Of a stretch of 64,000 bases of DNA, positions 11,601 through 23,890 are shown in pieces (the stretch's first letter is position 1; the number at the start of each line of letters is the position of its first letter). Both the position numbers and the translations under genes were made by a program. The stretch lies in assembly GCA_014529385.2 (NCBI GenBank), contig CM043966.1:108069587-108133586 (forward strand), given 5' to 3'. The stretch comes from Adiantum capillus-veneris (lineage: Eukaryota; Streptophyta; Polypodiopsida; Polypodiales; Pteridaceae). Under the pieces are notes generated by a model. It saw nothing but the letters and a program-made list of their open reading frames with translations. It made no database searches and was not told the origin of the DNA.

Positions 11601-12369
11601 GTTTAAATAATTCAAGTTTTTCTTTATTAACATTGCATATGAAAAAGAGGAGTAAGGAATTAGGAAAGGTGAAACTGGCTTAAAAATGAAGACATCTCTA
11701 AGAAATCAACGTTGATTTACTTGTAAATTAGGAATGAATTATTTGGCTTAAAACTAGTTGAATTAGGAAAGATATGATTGATCATCCTTAAGACAGCTTC
11801 TCTCAAGACACCTCCGACTCCTTGGTATATTTTGATGAATAATGATGGCTTTCTAGCTACGGATAAGTCGGTTACCCCCATGAACGATGAGTTTCTACTC
11901 CGTGTCATGTCTCGTTGTTTCTACATAAGTTAGGATACCGTTTTTATCCTAGGGGAGCCGCCCGTTTGTATGGGCAACTGGTTTGGTGTATGGGCACCCC
12001 GAACCTTGGGTGGGGGTTTATCCACCTTGGATTGTGAATAAGGAATGGGTGCCGTTTTTTCACCCTTAGGTGGTCTTAAGACAAGAAGAGTATTAGTCAT
12101 GGTTATTATGGTCTTTTTTTAAAAAAATTGACAGTACCTGTCTTAAGTTTAAAGATGTTTGCTTGCTAAAAGAATGCTTTTCAATGCTGTCTTTAATGCT
12201 TGATTGAAGGAATCAATGTGACGAAAAGTTAAAAGAAATCATTATTTTTAAGTGTTAAAATACAAGTGGTAGTAATTAGAAAACAAAAGAATCATGTGTG
12301 AGTGCGGGGGTGGTAAGTGGGGATCGACTCTAGTTGTCAATCATGGACAGGTGGACCTAATTAGTCAGG
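11601..12369. other. Unassigned spacer
   Basis: No gene, domain or repeat family is recognised. The middle (11930-12080) has a GC-richer stretch with a repeated CACCTT/AAGGTG theme, unlike the AT-rich DNA before it. It may be intronic or leader sequence of an older insertion. Confidence 0.3.
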
Positions 12370-13172
12370 TGTTAGAAGCTGGGCACACCCCACGGCAACT
12401 AACTACGTGGAAGATTATTATTTTTTGTAATTATTCATTCATTGAGGAAAACTTGATTTTTCACCTTGTAAATATTGGGACTTACAAAAGTTTCCAGATT
12501 GTATCCCAGTTTTGACCTTAATGAAAAAAACCTTTTGTCATTAAAAAAAAACAAGTTTTGAAGTCTTTGAGTGAGCGTACTATGTACGAGAGGGAGTGTG
12601 AGCTTCATCTTGACGCTACGTGTACACCGGTGGTCGAGTGTGGAGAACTGCAGCGTGTTGCCCTCGACGAGAGCTACGCGCCGATACCTACATTGCGCGC
12701 GTACGGTCCGGTTTTGCAAGCTCCTTCTACGAGCTTCATCTGGTCATTAGGTGAGCATACGTTGTCCGATTTTGCATTGCATCATATCCACGTGTTCACA
12801 TTGAGTAGAACTACACATTAGGCACTTTAGATTTCAAAAACGAAGACCTACAAATTTCGGCCAGACATCCTATGTGATTTTGCACCAGATGTTTTGGGTT
12901 GGGATTTTGGTTCATAGACCTTAGGGAGAGCGACCTATTGGTGTTAGTAGGGTCTTCTTCAAGTTCTATGGTGTTTCAAGATTGTTTGATGAGTGTTCGG
13001 CTCTAGAAAGCGTTGTAGGAAGTTTCCTCTTATGCACTATTGAAGGCTGTGACTTAGACAATTGGTAGAGACCTCTGTAGGAATTAGTTAGGAGTCCGTC
13101 AAGTGTAGGTTGACACCTTATGCTTGCTTCCACGCGCCTGCGGGTCGAGCTTCGTCCTTAGCTGGCATTACA
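12370..13172 (+). repeat. LTR copy 1 (pair with 58551-59427)
   Basis: Starts TGTTAGAAGC and ends ACATTACA-like (CATTACA), about 803 bp. It is about 95% identical by eye to 58551-59427 over most of its length. The main difference is an ~85-bp segment near 58700-58770 that is absent here. The first base pairs of both copies and the end of homology at CATTACA coincide, which fixes the borders. The five bases on the outer side (TCAGG) do not match those after copy 2, so a target duplication joining the two is not seen. Confidence 0.75.
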
Positions 13173-13219
13173 TGTTAGGTGAGTTCTCGCTGTGCTGACG
13201 TCCGTCGCGGCGTATCCCT

Positions 13220-14110
13220 CCAACATTGGCGCCGTTTTTAATTCCAACTCTACGAGTAGCAAAACGCTTAGAATGGACAGGGCATGAGCTCTCTTCAAGG
13301 ATAGATGATCTTGAAAGCCTAGATGAACTCCGCTTGAGAGCTGTAGCTTCAATCTATGCTAAAAAGAGAAGACAAAAAGAGTTTTTTGACAAGCATGTGC
13401 GGACTTAAGAGTTCAAAACAGGTTATTACGTACTTGTTTATACTTTGAAGCAAAATGCCAAGAAAATTAAAAAGCGAGGAATGGGACCATTTGTGATTAG
13501 TGATCTATCACAAAGTGGAGCTGTCAAGCTTGCTACATTAGCAGGTGAAGAAATGCCGAACTGGATTACTAGATGTCGACTGAAGAAATATCATCTACCA
13601 CTCACACGGGAAATGCTCCAACAAATCCATCAAGGAAAACAACGGATGAAGGAAAAACAGAGAGTACGAGAGGAAGCTCAAGCAGAAGCACAAGAATGCA
13701 TAGAAAAAAGAAGACTTTTGCGAAACCAACAACAAAGTGGAGCACCATTGCAAATCAATGCCATTCGACTGACGAAGTTGGAGGAAGACACAGTGGAGCC
13801 AATAATTGCAATCAAAGTGGGCAGCAAAAATCAAGTTGAATCAACGGCATTGCTTGATTCGGGAGCTCAAGCAAATTTGATCTCTTACGGATTATACCAA
13901 CAACTCAAGTTCACACGTCAACTTCATCCTACTCCTCAAGTGCTGGAAAGTAGCACATCACACCTGTTGAAAACATTGGGATGGACTATATTGCATGTAC
14001 AGATACATGAATATATTTACCCACACAAATTCCATGTGGTGGAGGATGAAAGCCCACAACACCCAATAATGTTGGGACAACCGTGGAAAAAGAGTACAAT
14101 GTGCAGATAG
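13220..14110 (+). pseudogene. Ty3-type integrase C-terminus followed by an aspartyl protease domain
   Basis: The first part reads like the C-terminal end of a plant Ty3 integrase (PFLIPTLRVAKRLEWTGHEL, then a GYYVLVY barrel strand and KKRGMGPFVISDL). A stop at 13406 interrupts it. From 13445 one 221-codon frame runs from the integrase tail through a charged helical linker (13590-13750) into a retropepsin-like domain with ALLDSGAQANLIS and closing ILGQPW-like (MLGQPW) residues. The normal order in Ty3 elements is protease before RT and integrase, so a protease after integrase in the same frame is unusual. RT and RNase H are absent on the left because LTR copy 1 abuts the fragment. Confidence 0.65.
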
Positions 14111-15060
14111 ATTGGAATGCAGAGGCAATCAAAATTCAGCATGCACATGAACAACAGGTGATAGCCTTTGCTCAGCAATACCAGAATAATTAGCTGCAAG
14201 CCATACAATCACTGGAAAACGAGCCAAAAGAAAAAATGCCACCAAAGAACAACATGATACCCGAGACCAACAATTAGGTAAATGCCAACCATGCTAATTA
14301 CAGACATACGAAGTCACCGGCCGTAATGCAAAGATCTAGGTTACCAAAACAAGGGAAACAAGTATGGATATGGAAGGATAGAAATGACATGGCAGACAAA
14401 TAAAAATGCAACAAAAGAATTCCAACGAAGCAGATAGTTCAACCAAAAACCAAGGGCATAAAACAGATATGGATCCCAAAGAAAATGCTTATTCATAACC
14501 CAAATGTCACTCGCATTTGGATACCAAAACAAAAGCAAAAGAAACTCCCTTCAGTACAAGCAACAACGGAAGGCAGAGAGATGCATTTGAAAAAGGAAAA
14601 CCGACTTATGTGGATGCCAATCAACAACAAACCAGTGGCAACCAAGAAAGTACCAAAACATCTACAAAAATCGGCAAAAACAAAATACCAATGGAAAGCA
14701 AAGAATTTATGGCCCACGGCCACTCCGGCCAAGCCAATCCTCTTTGTAGAAACAGCTACGGCTCTATCAACAGTGTCGACAAAGCAATTTCCTTTTGCAA
14801 AAAAGATAATTAAACAGAGAGCAGTAGAGTTATAGCTGTTACTTGCAAAGAAAACAGGAAACCTCGACGGCGAATGCCAATAAGAATCTTGCTTATTCCC
14901 TTCTCTTGCACAGCATTAATTTTTCCATGCATTGATGGAGTATACATAAAATAGGGCCACATTAATCGGCCAGGCATTAGCACAACTTTTTCAACCTATG
15001 CACGGCACATACTCCGAGGCGATAACTTGCTGTCTCCGGCTAGGAAGGGGGGGGGGGGGG
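14111..15060 (+). pseudogene. Post-protease region with repeated WIPK motifs and a purine tract
   Basis: The frame of the preceding fragment continues with several stops. Between about 14360 and 14640 the peptide motif WI(P/W)K recurs (KQVWIWK, KQIWIPK, TRIWIPK, RLMWMPI), each in a lysine-rich setting. The stretch ends with a G14 run at 15047-15060 preceded by AGGAA, which could be the polypurine tract of this element. No capsid, envelope or other domain is recognised. Confidence 0.45.
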
Positions 15061-15499
15061 CATTCTCAAATGCGGAGCCAATAGCAGAAAGAGCAAAAAA
15101 AGGCATGATTTTTTACTATTTTAAGGGTTGTTCTTTGATTGCAAAATTTTCTGGAGTAACCCAAGTATATATATCTTTATACAGCATGTATCTATAGGTA
15201 TATGGGGCCAAACGCCAAATCAAGCCCCTAGGTATGTGTATATAAAAGACCATATTAGGTAAAGTGGGAAAATCCCAATTCCCAGGTTGGACAACTTTCA
15301 ATATATCATGTATAAAATATAGAGATTTTGTCAAAAATTTGAGTTTTCTTTAGGTCTCATTCCACTTTATGCACATACAATACACAATGAAAAAAACTAA
15401 AATATCATGGTTTCAATCAATTGGATTATTAGGAGAGGAGTATATTGCATCCATTATCGTTGTCTATGTTCTACTGTCCTACCTACAACTTATCTCAAC

Positions 15500-17200
15500 A
15501 TGGAGAGCTTGGTTTCTAGGTCCACCACTTGTCCAAGTTAATGTAAAAGTGACTCAAGGTTCACAACTTGTGAAAGCAAGGATCCATTGAGGAATACAAT
15601 CCACTTGGCTATTTTTCCTTAATTTATTGCATGTGACATTTAAGCAAGGTCCACTTCTAATCTATAACTTATTAATTTGAGGCATGGGGCATACATAAAA
15701 TATGTAGCATATGCTCTATTGCCTCATAGGAAGGTTGGTTTCAAGGTGCACTTATCCATGCTAGCCTATCTTGGAGAAATGATGGAGCTTGCTTCTCTCC
15801 TTGTTTCAATGGAGACTAGCTTGGACAAGTGGTGGACCTTTGCTTCTCTCTATGTTTCAATAGAGTTAGCTTGGACAAGTGGTGATCTTGGAACAAAACC
15901 CCCATGTAAAACATATCATGGGTATTCCAAGTGATTAGAAAGATTACCATTTAAGATATAACCTTATAGGTTGGACAACTAGATCTTGGCTTGGAGAAAT
16001 GGTGGACCTTTGATTCTCTCCATGTTTCAATGGAGTCTATCTTGGAGAAATGGTGGAGCTTGCTTCTGTCCATGTTTCAATGGAGCCTAGCTTGAATAGT
16101 TGGTGGACCTTTGCTTCTCTCTATGTTTCAATAGAGTTAGCTTAGACACGTGGTGGATCTTCAAAATAAACCAACTACTATCAATGTTGCCTAGCTTGGA
16201 CAAGTGGTGGAGTGTTTCTCTACTCCATGTTTCAATGGATCTTAGCTTGGACAAGTGTTGGACCTTAAAACAAAAACCCCATGTACAACATAGAATGGAT
16301 TTTCTAGATTTCAATGGAGTCTAGATTTAACAAATGGTGGAGCTTGTCTTCATCCATGTTTCAATGAAACTAGCTTGGACAAGTGGTGGACCTTGTAACA
16401 AACCCTCCCATGTACAACATATCATTGGTTTTCTAAGTGATGGGAAGGAATACCATTCAAGATATAAACTTATAGCTTGGATAAGTAGTTGACTTTAAAA
16501 CCAAATTCATCATAATACAATGAAATACAGGTCAGCCAATTCCTAAATCTTGAGACCAAACCTCCCATGCTATTAGAGATAATATATTGGATAAGTGGTG
16601 GACCTTCTATTATTTTCCCATGCCTAGTTTAGACAACCGGTACACTTCGCAGCTATAAAGGTTGGACGAGTTGTGGAGCCTTGTTTCTATCCATGTTTTA
16701 ATGGATCCTAGCTTGGACAAGTGGTGGACCTTGGAAAAAAGCTTCCATGTACAACATATCTTGGACAAATGGTGAAGCTTTCTTCTCTCCATGTTGATTT
16801 TGGAACTACCTTAGACAAGTGGTGGAGCTTTTCTTTTCTACTCTTCATAATACAATGAAGTATATGTTGGTTACATGGTGAATCTTAAGGCCAAACCTCC
16901 CATTTTACTAGAGATGATAGGTTGGACAAGTGGATCAACCTTCTATCATTTCTCCATGACTATATTGGACAATTAGTAGACATAACATCTCTCTATGTTG
17001 TCTAGAGATGAGCTTGGACAAGTGATGGACCCTGCTTCTCTCTTCCCTTGGTTTACTAGTTTGAAGACTCAGTATATATACTTTCTTAGATCTAGCTTGA
17101 ACAAGTGGTGGACCTTGCATCCACAATCTTAATTCAGTACAAAAAAGTATATGAAAAAATAACATAGGAATCTTGGTTTGAAGGTCAAGCAATTAGGTTC
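15500..17200 (-). repeat. Left arm, outer block of the 16-bp motif
   Basis: The first copy (15521) is in forward orientation. From 15818 on nearly all read GGACAAGTGGTGGACC on the plus strand. Between motifs the box CTCTCCATGTTTCAATGGA recurs. Copies are diverged (for example 16640, 16800, 17100), and spacing is irregular at roughly 40-120 bp. Short open frames with DKWWT or TSGGP peptides are translations of the motif, not genes. Confidence 0.8.
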
Positions 17201-17880
17201 CAAATGCACATAATAATATATTTTCCACCCATATTAAAAGAAAGTTAAATATGTTATTACCAAATTGACAAAGGTAACGTCCAAGAATTATATCTTTCCA
17301 TCTTGTCAGATCTAAATCTTCATCAAGGCGACATGCATGTATACATCAACTTTCAAGCCATTCAAGAATACATGCACTTAGATTCCATAGTTTTGTTTTC
17401 AAAGTCTTTTAGGTTCTAAAACTCTTTCACATAAAGTATGTAATGACAAAATTCTTGAAGCAAACATTTGTGCCCAAGAAAAAGATCCCTCTCACATATT
17501 TAAAGTCCATGAATTCTCTGATCCACACTTACAAGTTTTATTTTGACATCAAACATCAATTCTTTCATAGTTCCAAATAAATGCAACCTCGATATGAATT
17601 GACAAAAAATGAATTTCTTTTACTATATGACCCAACATAGGCCCCAATCAAATAAAAAATGAGTCCCCAAAAATTTGGGTGCACTCTAGCAATACATCAG
17701 AGTCCCCTTACAATAGGATGCACTCCAATAGTACATTGAAGTCCCCTTAGAGTAGGGTGCACTCCATTCAAGTGTTCATAAAATTGACACACCTTTAAAA
17801 AAAAAAAAAAGACTATATCAAATTATACAAATGTTGAAAGATACACACTAGAATAAAAAAAGCATCTTATAGCCATATTT
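17200..17880. repeat. Gene-free spacer with a 39-bp tandem repeat
   Basis: Downstream flank of the FCP1-like gene at 17883. The only structure seen is at 17679-17773, where a unit with GTGCACTCCA and AGTCCCCTTA occurs two and a half times at a spacing of about 39 bp. The rest is AT-rich and unassigned. Confidence 0.5.
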
Positions 17881-17882
17881 AT

Positions 17883-18658
17883 TCAATGCTTTCGTGTTGA
17901 CAAGTACACACCAAGGACATAATTTGTCTCAGAATCACTATACTGATTTACAATTGTGTTGTATGTATAGACTCTCTTATCTCTTGCATACAACCATCCT
18001 ACCAACCATGGAATTATGGTTCTCTGCAAGAAGTTTTGAAGTTGCTCGGAAGTTTGCCTCCACATCTTTGGAAATATAAGATATGTCCCTGGCATGTTCC
18101 ACATCACCCTATATGGAGTGTCATCAAAAATTAAGGTATTGTTTGCATCCAAATCCTCAAATATCTTCCAAATATCACTCAGATTTTTGTGATAAACCCT
18201 TGTAAATCCTAACATGATATTTGGATTTTGGCAATTTTTGTTACTCATAAACACCTTGAACTTGGTATACTGCTCAGGAAAACACTTTTGTGTGATGCGT
18301 TGCACCCTTGTTAAGTTATAGCAACTCCATATCCATAGCTCAAAGTATTCAGCACAAAAATCCAAAAAACTTTGTGCGTCTGGTCGCACCACATGATAAA
18401 CTTCATCTTTGTCCTCCACAAGTCGCATGTGTTGAGCCCAAGATGGCATAGAATCTCCATGTTTCATTTCAACTGTCTTGAGAAGTAACCCCTCTAGATC
18501 CAAGATAAGTACTCTTTTGATGTCCTTGAAAGCAAGTGGTAGGTGATAAGGAGGTGATTCATTCCTTGGACAAGGTCTTGGAGGAGGTTGGATGGGTAAT
18601 TCAATAGTTTTCTTCAATTTATGCCAGCATATAGCCAATCCATTTTTCTGTAATGGTT
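17883..18658 (-). CDS. FCP1/NIF-like HAD protein A (last exon)
   Basis: Encodes a HAD-fold domain of the FCP1 small C-terminal-domain phosphatase class. From the first sense codons: a proline-rich lead, HAD motif I VLILDLEGLLLK (about 43-54), motif II WIWSC (about 102-106) and motif IV LIFDDTPYR (about 169-177). FCP1 enzymes use DxDxT and dephosphorylate Ser/Thr, classically the RNA polymerase II tail. Here the second Asp is Glu (DLEG), so activity is doubtful. The frame is open 5' to a splice acceptor (TTAATTTCAG, exon from 18658) and has no early ATG. The true start therefore lies in an upstream exon that I could not find among the motif repeats. It is a paralogue of the gene at 23891-25075. 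Confidence 0.7.
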
Positions 18659-18799
18659 CTGAAATTAAAGAACAAGAACACTTAATGCAAACACAACAAT
18701 AGACATGAGTTTTACATTGTCTACCCTAAGGTTTTATTAGATACCAAAATCCATCTATGATCTACTCATTAATAGAAAGAAAGTCAAATTAAAATCCTG

Positions 18800-21700
18800 A
18801 CTCTTTTTTATGCTACACTCTCTCTTAGTCTCAATACCATGGAGTTCAACTAGACTTAAGTCAACTAATAACTACTACTTGTTGTTAAAGGTATGCTTGA
18901 AGTGTATAAGGCTTAACCAATGCTCTAGTGTAGAATGGGTATTTAGGTCTCAAGGTCTACCACTTATCCAAGCAAAGATCCATTTAGATATGGAAACCCA
19001 ATTTTTCTTAATATAATGATATAGAGTGGACAAGTGGTGAATCCTGAGACCAAGCCACTCATGCTACTAGGGATAATAGGTTGGACAAGTGGTGGACCTT
19101 GAATGTAAACCCCCCATGTACAAAGTATCAGGGGTTTTGGGTATTTCAATGGACTCTAGCATCTTGGAAACATGGTGGAGCTTACTTCTCTCCATGTTTC
19201 AATGGAGTCTATCTTGGATAAATGGTGGAGCATCATTCTCTCCATGTTTCAATGGAGCCTACCTTGGACAAGTGGTGCACGTTTGTTTCTCTCTATGTTT
19301 GAACAGATTTAGCTTGGACAAGTGGTGGACCTTGGAACAAAATCCCCATGTAAAACATATCATGGACATTACAAGTGGTGAGAAAAAATACCATTCAATA
19401 TATAACCTTATAGGTTGGAAAAGTGGTGGACCTTAACACCCAATTATTATTAATATAATGACATAGAGTGGACAAGTGGTGAATCTTGCGACCAAACCTA
19501 CTAGGAAAAGTACGTTGGACAAGTGGTGGACCTTGAATGCAAACCCCCCATGTACAAAATATTACTCATGCTACTAGGAATAATTTGGTATTAAGGTCCA
19601 TGTTTCAATGGAGCCTAGCTTGGAAAAGTGGTGGACCTTTGTTTCTCTCTATGTTTCAATAGAATTTGCTTGGACAAGTGGTGAACCTTGGAACAAAACC
19701 CCCATGTAAAGCATGTCATGGGCATTACAAGTGGTGAGAAAAAATACCATTCAAGGTATAACCTTATAGGCTGGACAAGTGGTGGACCTTAGCACCCAAT
19801 TCCTCTTATTATAATGACATATAGTGGAAAAGTGGTGAATTGTGAGACCAAACCTACTAGGGATAATAGGTTGGAGAAATGGTTGACCTTGAATGTAAAT
19901 CACCCATGTACAAAATATCATGGGTTTTGCGTATTTCAATGGAGCCTAGCATCTTGGAGACATGGTGGAACTTACTTCTCTCCATGTTTTAATGGAGCCT
20001 ATCTAGGAGAAATGGTGGAGGTTCCTTCTCTCCATGTTTCAATGGAGCCTAGCTTGGACAAGTCGTGGACCTTTGTTTCTCTCTATGTTTGAATATGGTT
20101 AGCTTGGACAAGTGGTGGATCTTGGAATGAAACTCCCATGTAAAACATATCATGGGCATTTCAAGTGGCGAGAAAGGATACCATTTAAGATATAACCTTA
20201 TAGGTTGGACAAGTGGTGGACCTTAACACAATATAATGACATAGAGTGTACAAGTGGTGAATCTTGAAACCAAACCACTCATGCTACTAGGGATAATAGG
20301 TTAAACAAGTGGTGGGCCTTGAAATAAAACCCCCTAGAGTGTTTCAATGGAGCCTAGCTTGGAAACATGGTAAAGCTTGCTTCTCTCCATGTTTCAATGC
20401 AGCCTATCTTGGATAAATGGTGCAGCATCATTCTCTCCATGTTTCAATGGAGCCTAGCTTGGACAAGTGGTGGACCTTTGTTTCTCTCTATGTTTGAATA
20501 GAGTTATCTTGGAAAAGTGGTGGACCTTGGAACAAAAACCCCATGTAAAACATATCATGGGCATTACAAGTGGTGAGAAAAAATACCATTCAATATATAA
20601 CCTTATAGGTTGGACAAGTGGTGGACCTTAACACCCAATTATTCTTAATATAATGACATAGAGTGGATAAGTGGTGAAATTGGGACCAAACCTACTAGGG
20701 AAATAGGTTGGACAAGTGGTGGACCTTGAATGTAAACGCCCCATGTACAAAATATCACTCATGCTACTAGAAATAATTTGGTATTAAGGTCCATGTTTCA
20801 ATGCAGCCTAGCTTGGAAAAGTGGTGGACCTTTGTTTCTCTCTATGTTTCAATAGATTTATCTTGGACAAGTGGTGTACCTTGGAACAAAACCCCCATGT
20901 AAATCATGTCATGGGCATTACAAGTGGTGAGAAAAAATACCATTCAAGCTATAACATTATAGGTTGGACAAGTGGTGGACCTTAACACCTAATTCCTCTT
21001 AATATAATGACATAGAGTGGACAAGTGGTGAATCATGAGACCAAACCTACTAGGGATAATAGGTTGGACAAGTGGTGAACCTTGAATGTAAACCCCCCAT
21101 GTACAAAAAATTATGGGTATTGGGTATTTCAATGGAGCCTAGCAACTTGGAGACATGGTGGAGCTTATTTCTCTCCATGTTTCAATGGAGCCTATCTAGG
21201 AGAAACAGTGGAGGTTCCTTCTCTCCATGTTTCAATGAGCCTAGCTTGGACAAGTGGTGGACCTTTCTTTCTCTATATGTTTTAATAGAGTTAGCTTGGA
21301 CAAGTGGTGGACCTTGGAATGAAACCCCCATGTAAAACATATCATGGGCATTTCAAGTGGTGAGAAAGGATACTATTTAAAATATAACCTTATAGGCTGG
21401 ACAAGTGGTGGACTTTAACACATATTTCTTCTTAATATAATGACATAGAGTGTACAAGTGGTGAATCTTGAGACCAAACCACTCTTGCTACTAGGGATAA
21501 TAGGTTGGACAAGTGGTGGACCTTGAATGTAAACCCCTCATGTACAAAATTATGGGTTTAGGGTATTTCAATGGAGCCTAGCTTGGAGACATGGTGGAGA
21601 TTGCTTCTCTCAATGTTTCAATGGAACCTATCTTGGAGAAATGGTGGATCATCCTTCTCTCCATGTTTCAATGGAGCCTATCTTGGACAAGTGGTGGACC

Positions 21701-22960
21701 TTTGCTTCTCTCTATGTTTTAATGGAGTTAGCTTGGACAAGTGGTGGGTCTTGGAACAAAACCCCTTTGTAAAACATAGCATGGACATTACAAGTGATGA
21801 GGAAAAATATCATTCAAGATATAACCTTATAGGTTGGAAAAGTGGTGATGGACCTTGACAAGTGGTGAAGGATACCATTTAAGATATACCCTTATAGGTT
21901 GGACAAGTGGTGGACCTTAACACCCAGTTATTCTTAATATAATGACATAGAGTGGATAAGTGGTGAATCTTAAGACCAAATCACTCATGCTACTAGGTAT
22001 AATACGTTAGAGAAGTGGTAGACCTTGAATGTAAACACCCCATGTACAAAATATCATGGTTTTAGGGTGTTTCAATGGAGCCTAGAATCTCGGAGACATG
22101 GTAGATCTTGATTCTTTCCATGTTTGAATGGCACCTATCTTGGAAAAATGATGGAGGTTACTTCTCTCCATACTTCAACGGAGCCTAGCTTTGACAAGTG
22201 GTGAACCTTTGCTTCTCTCTATGTTTGAATAGAGTTAGCTTGGACAAGTGGTGGACCTTTGCTTCTCTCTATGTTTGAATAGAGTTAGCTTGGACAAGTG
22301 GTGGACCTTTGCTTCTCTCTATGTTTGAATAGAGTTAGCTTGGACAAGTGGTGGACCTTGGAATGAAACCCCCGTGTAAAACATATCATGGGCATTTCAA
22401 GTGGTGAGAAAGGATACCATTTAAGATATAACCTTATAGGTTGGACAAGTGGTGGACCTTAATACATAGTTCTTCTTAATATAATGACATAGAGTGTACA
22501 AGTGGTGTATCTTGAGACCAAACCACTCGTGCTACTAGGGATCCTAGCTTGGACAAGTGGTGGACCTTGGAAAAAAGTCCCCCTGTACAACATAGATGAG
22601 TTTTTTCATGTTTTAATGGAAGAGAGATTCGACAAATGGTGGAGCTTGCTTATCTCCATGTGGATTTTAGAACTAGCTTGGACAAGTGGTGGAGCTTTGC
22701 TTTTTTACTCTTCATAATACAATGATGTATAGGTTGGTTACATGGTGAATCTTAAGGCCAAACCTCCCATCTTACTAGAGATGATAGGTTGGACAAGTGG
22801 TCAACCTTCTATCATTTCTCCATGCCTATAATTAGACAATTAGTAGAACTAGCATCTTTCTATGTTGTCTAGAGCTGAGCTTGGACAAGTAGTGGACCTT
22901 GCTACTCTCTTCCCTTGGATTATTAGTTTGAAGACTCATTATATATACTTGCTTAGATCT
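18800..22960 (-). repeat. Left arm, inner tandem block (~430-bp units, reverse orientation)
   Basis: Copies of a unit beginning near CTACTAGGGATAATAGG, then GGACAAGTGGTGGACCTTGA and a CCCCATGTACAAA box, recur near 19065, 19497, 19855, 20286, 20690, 21050, 21491 and 21993. Each unit holds several motif copies plus CATGTTTCAATGGAGCC boxes. The order of boxes is the reverse complement of the right-arm unit, so the two arms are inverted repeats of each other at unit level. Copies are clearly diverged. Three nearly identical ~63-bp subunits sit at 22200-22390. Apparent frames of 60-115 codons here are translated repeat. Confidence 0.85.
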
Positions 22961-23640
22961 ATATAATTACTCATTAGTTAGGTTACAAGTGGGTATGTAA
23001 TTTGTTAGCCTCAAGGGACTTTGAATATTGAATAGTAAGAAAGTCAAGTGCTGGTTTGAAGATCTTTTGCTTATCTAAACTAGACTCTAACTCAATAATA
23101 AGTTTCATAAGTTCCACGAATTGTCCTATCTAGGCTCCAAAAGAGTCTTAATTGGTTTGTGCTAGATTCTAACTTCCTTGATGGGGTAGAATCCTAGAAA
23201 AATGAGGCACTATAAGTTTTACCTTAGCTCAAATGGATTTTTCACTTAAACTCGACTGCAATTTGGCTATCTAGTCTTTGTCTCGATGGAGTTTAACACT
23301 AGATACATAGTAGTGATATTTAAGCTTCATGTCTCTTCACTTGATCGAGATATGAGACCATACTTTCAAGGTCACCACTTGTCTTACCTAAAGACCAATG
23401 TGAGACATGGGAGCAAGAAAGCCATCCGATATTGTTTTAAGGACTATTACATAGGCAATCAATAACTTAAGTAAAGCAAAAAGACTTGGATCTTTCACAA
23501 TTAATAACTTAAGTAAAGCCAAAAAGACTTGGATCTTTGACAGTTTTTTTCAAACTAAAAAAGCACAATCTCATGCTAACAAAACTATAAATCACAATTG
23601 AAAGGTTTGAACAAGAAAAAGATCAACAATCTTAATAAGA
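22961..23640. other. Spacer at the motif-orientation switch
   Basis: No gene recognised. The last reverse-orientation motif is near 22880 (GGACAAGTAGTGGACC), and a forward-type variant, AGGTCACCACTTGTC, appears at 23368. The strand bias of the repeats therefore flips within this spacer, just beyond the 3' end of the gene at 23891. A ~55-bp stretch with AAAGACTTGGATCTTT is duplicated at 23480 and 23525. Confidence 0.5.
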
Positions 23641-23796
23641 AGGATACTTTTCATTTCATTTGATGATTACAAACTAAAATAAAGTCTCTCAAGAAATTGA
23701 TAAACAAAAAATGTAGGTGACTGCTTCATTATTTTGAGCAAAAATATCAAAATCTCTATTGATTGAGCTCCATCTAGTAGTATCCTTTGTAAGATC
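23640..23796 (-). other. Predicted 3' untranslated exon of the FCP1-like gene B
   Basis: On the minus strand TTCCTTCTTGCAG|GATCTT gives a clear splice acceptor (exon from 23796). The donor CCCTAAG|GTACTAG sits one base after the stop codon of the neighbouring coding exon. The small intron (23797-23889) therefore lies in the 3' untranslated region. The 3' end of this exon is not defined by a strong polyadenylation signal. Confidence 0.5.
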
Positions 23797-23890
23797 CTGC
23801 AAGAAGGAATAAAAAGAAAGATTTGTTAGATACCATGCACATGAGTGTTCAAGCATGTGTATCAAGAATATATGACATGTCACTAGTACC

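Noticed and set aside
13226-13234. TTGGCGCCG as a primer-binding site after LTR copy 1
   Set aside because: It lies 54 bp after the end of LTR homology and translates in frame as part of the integrase-like LAPFLIPTLRVA segment, so the match to a tRNA 3' end is probably coincidental.
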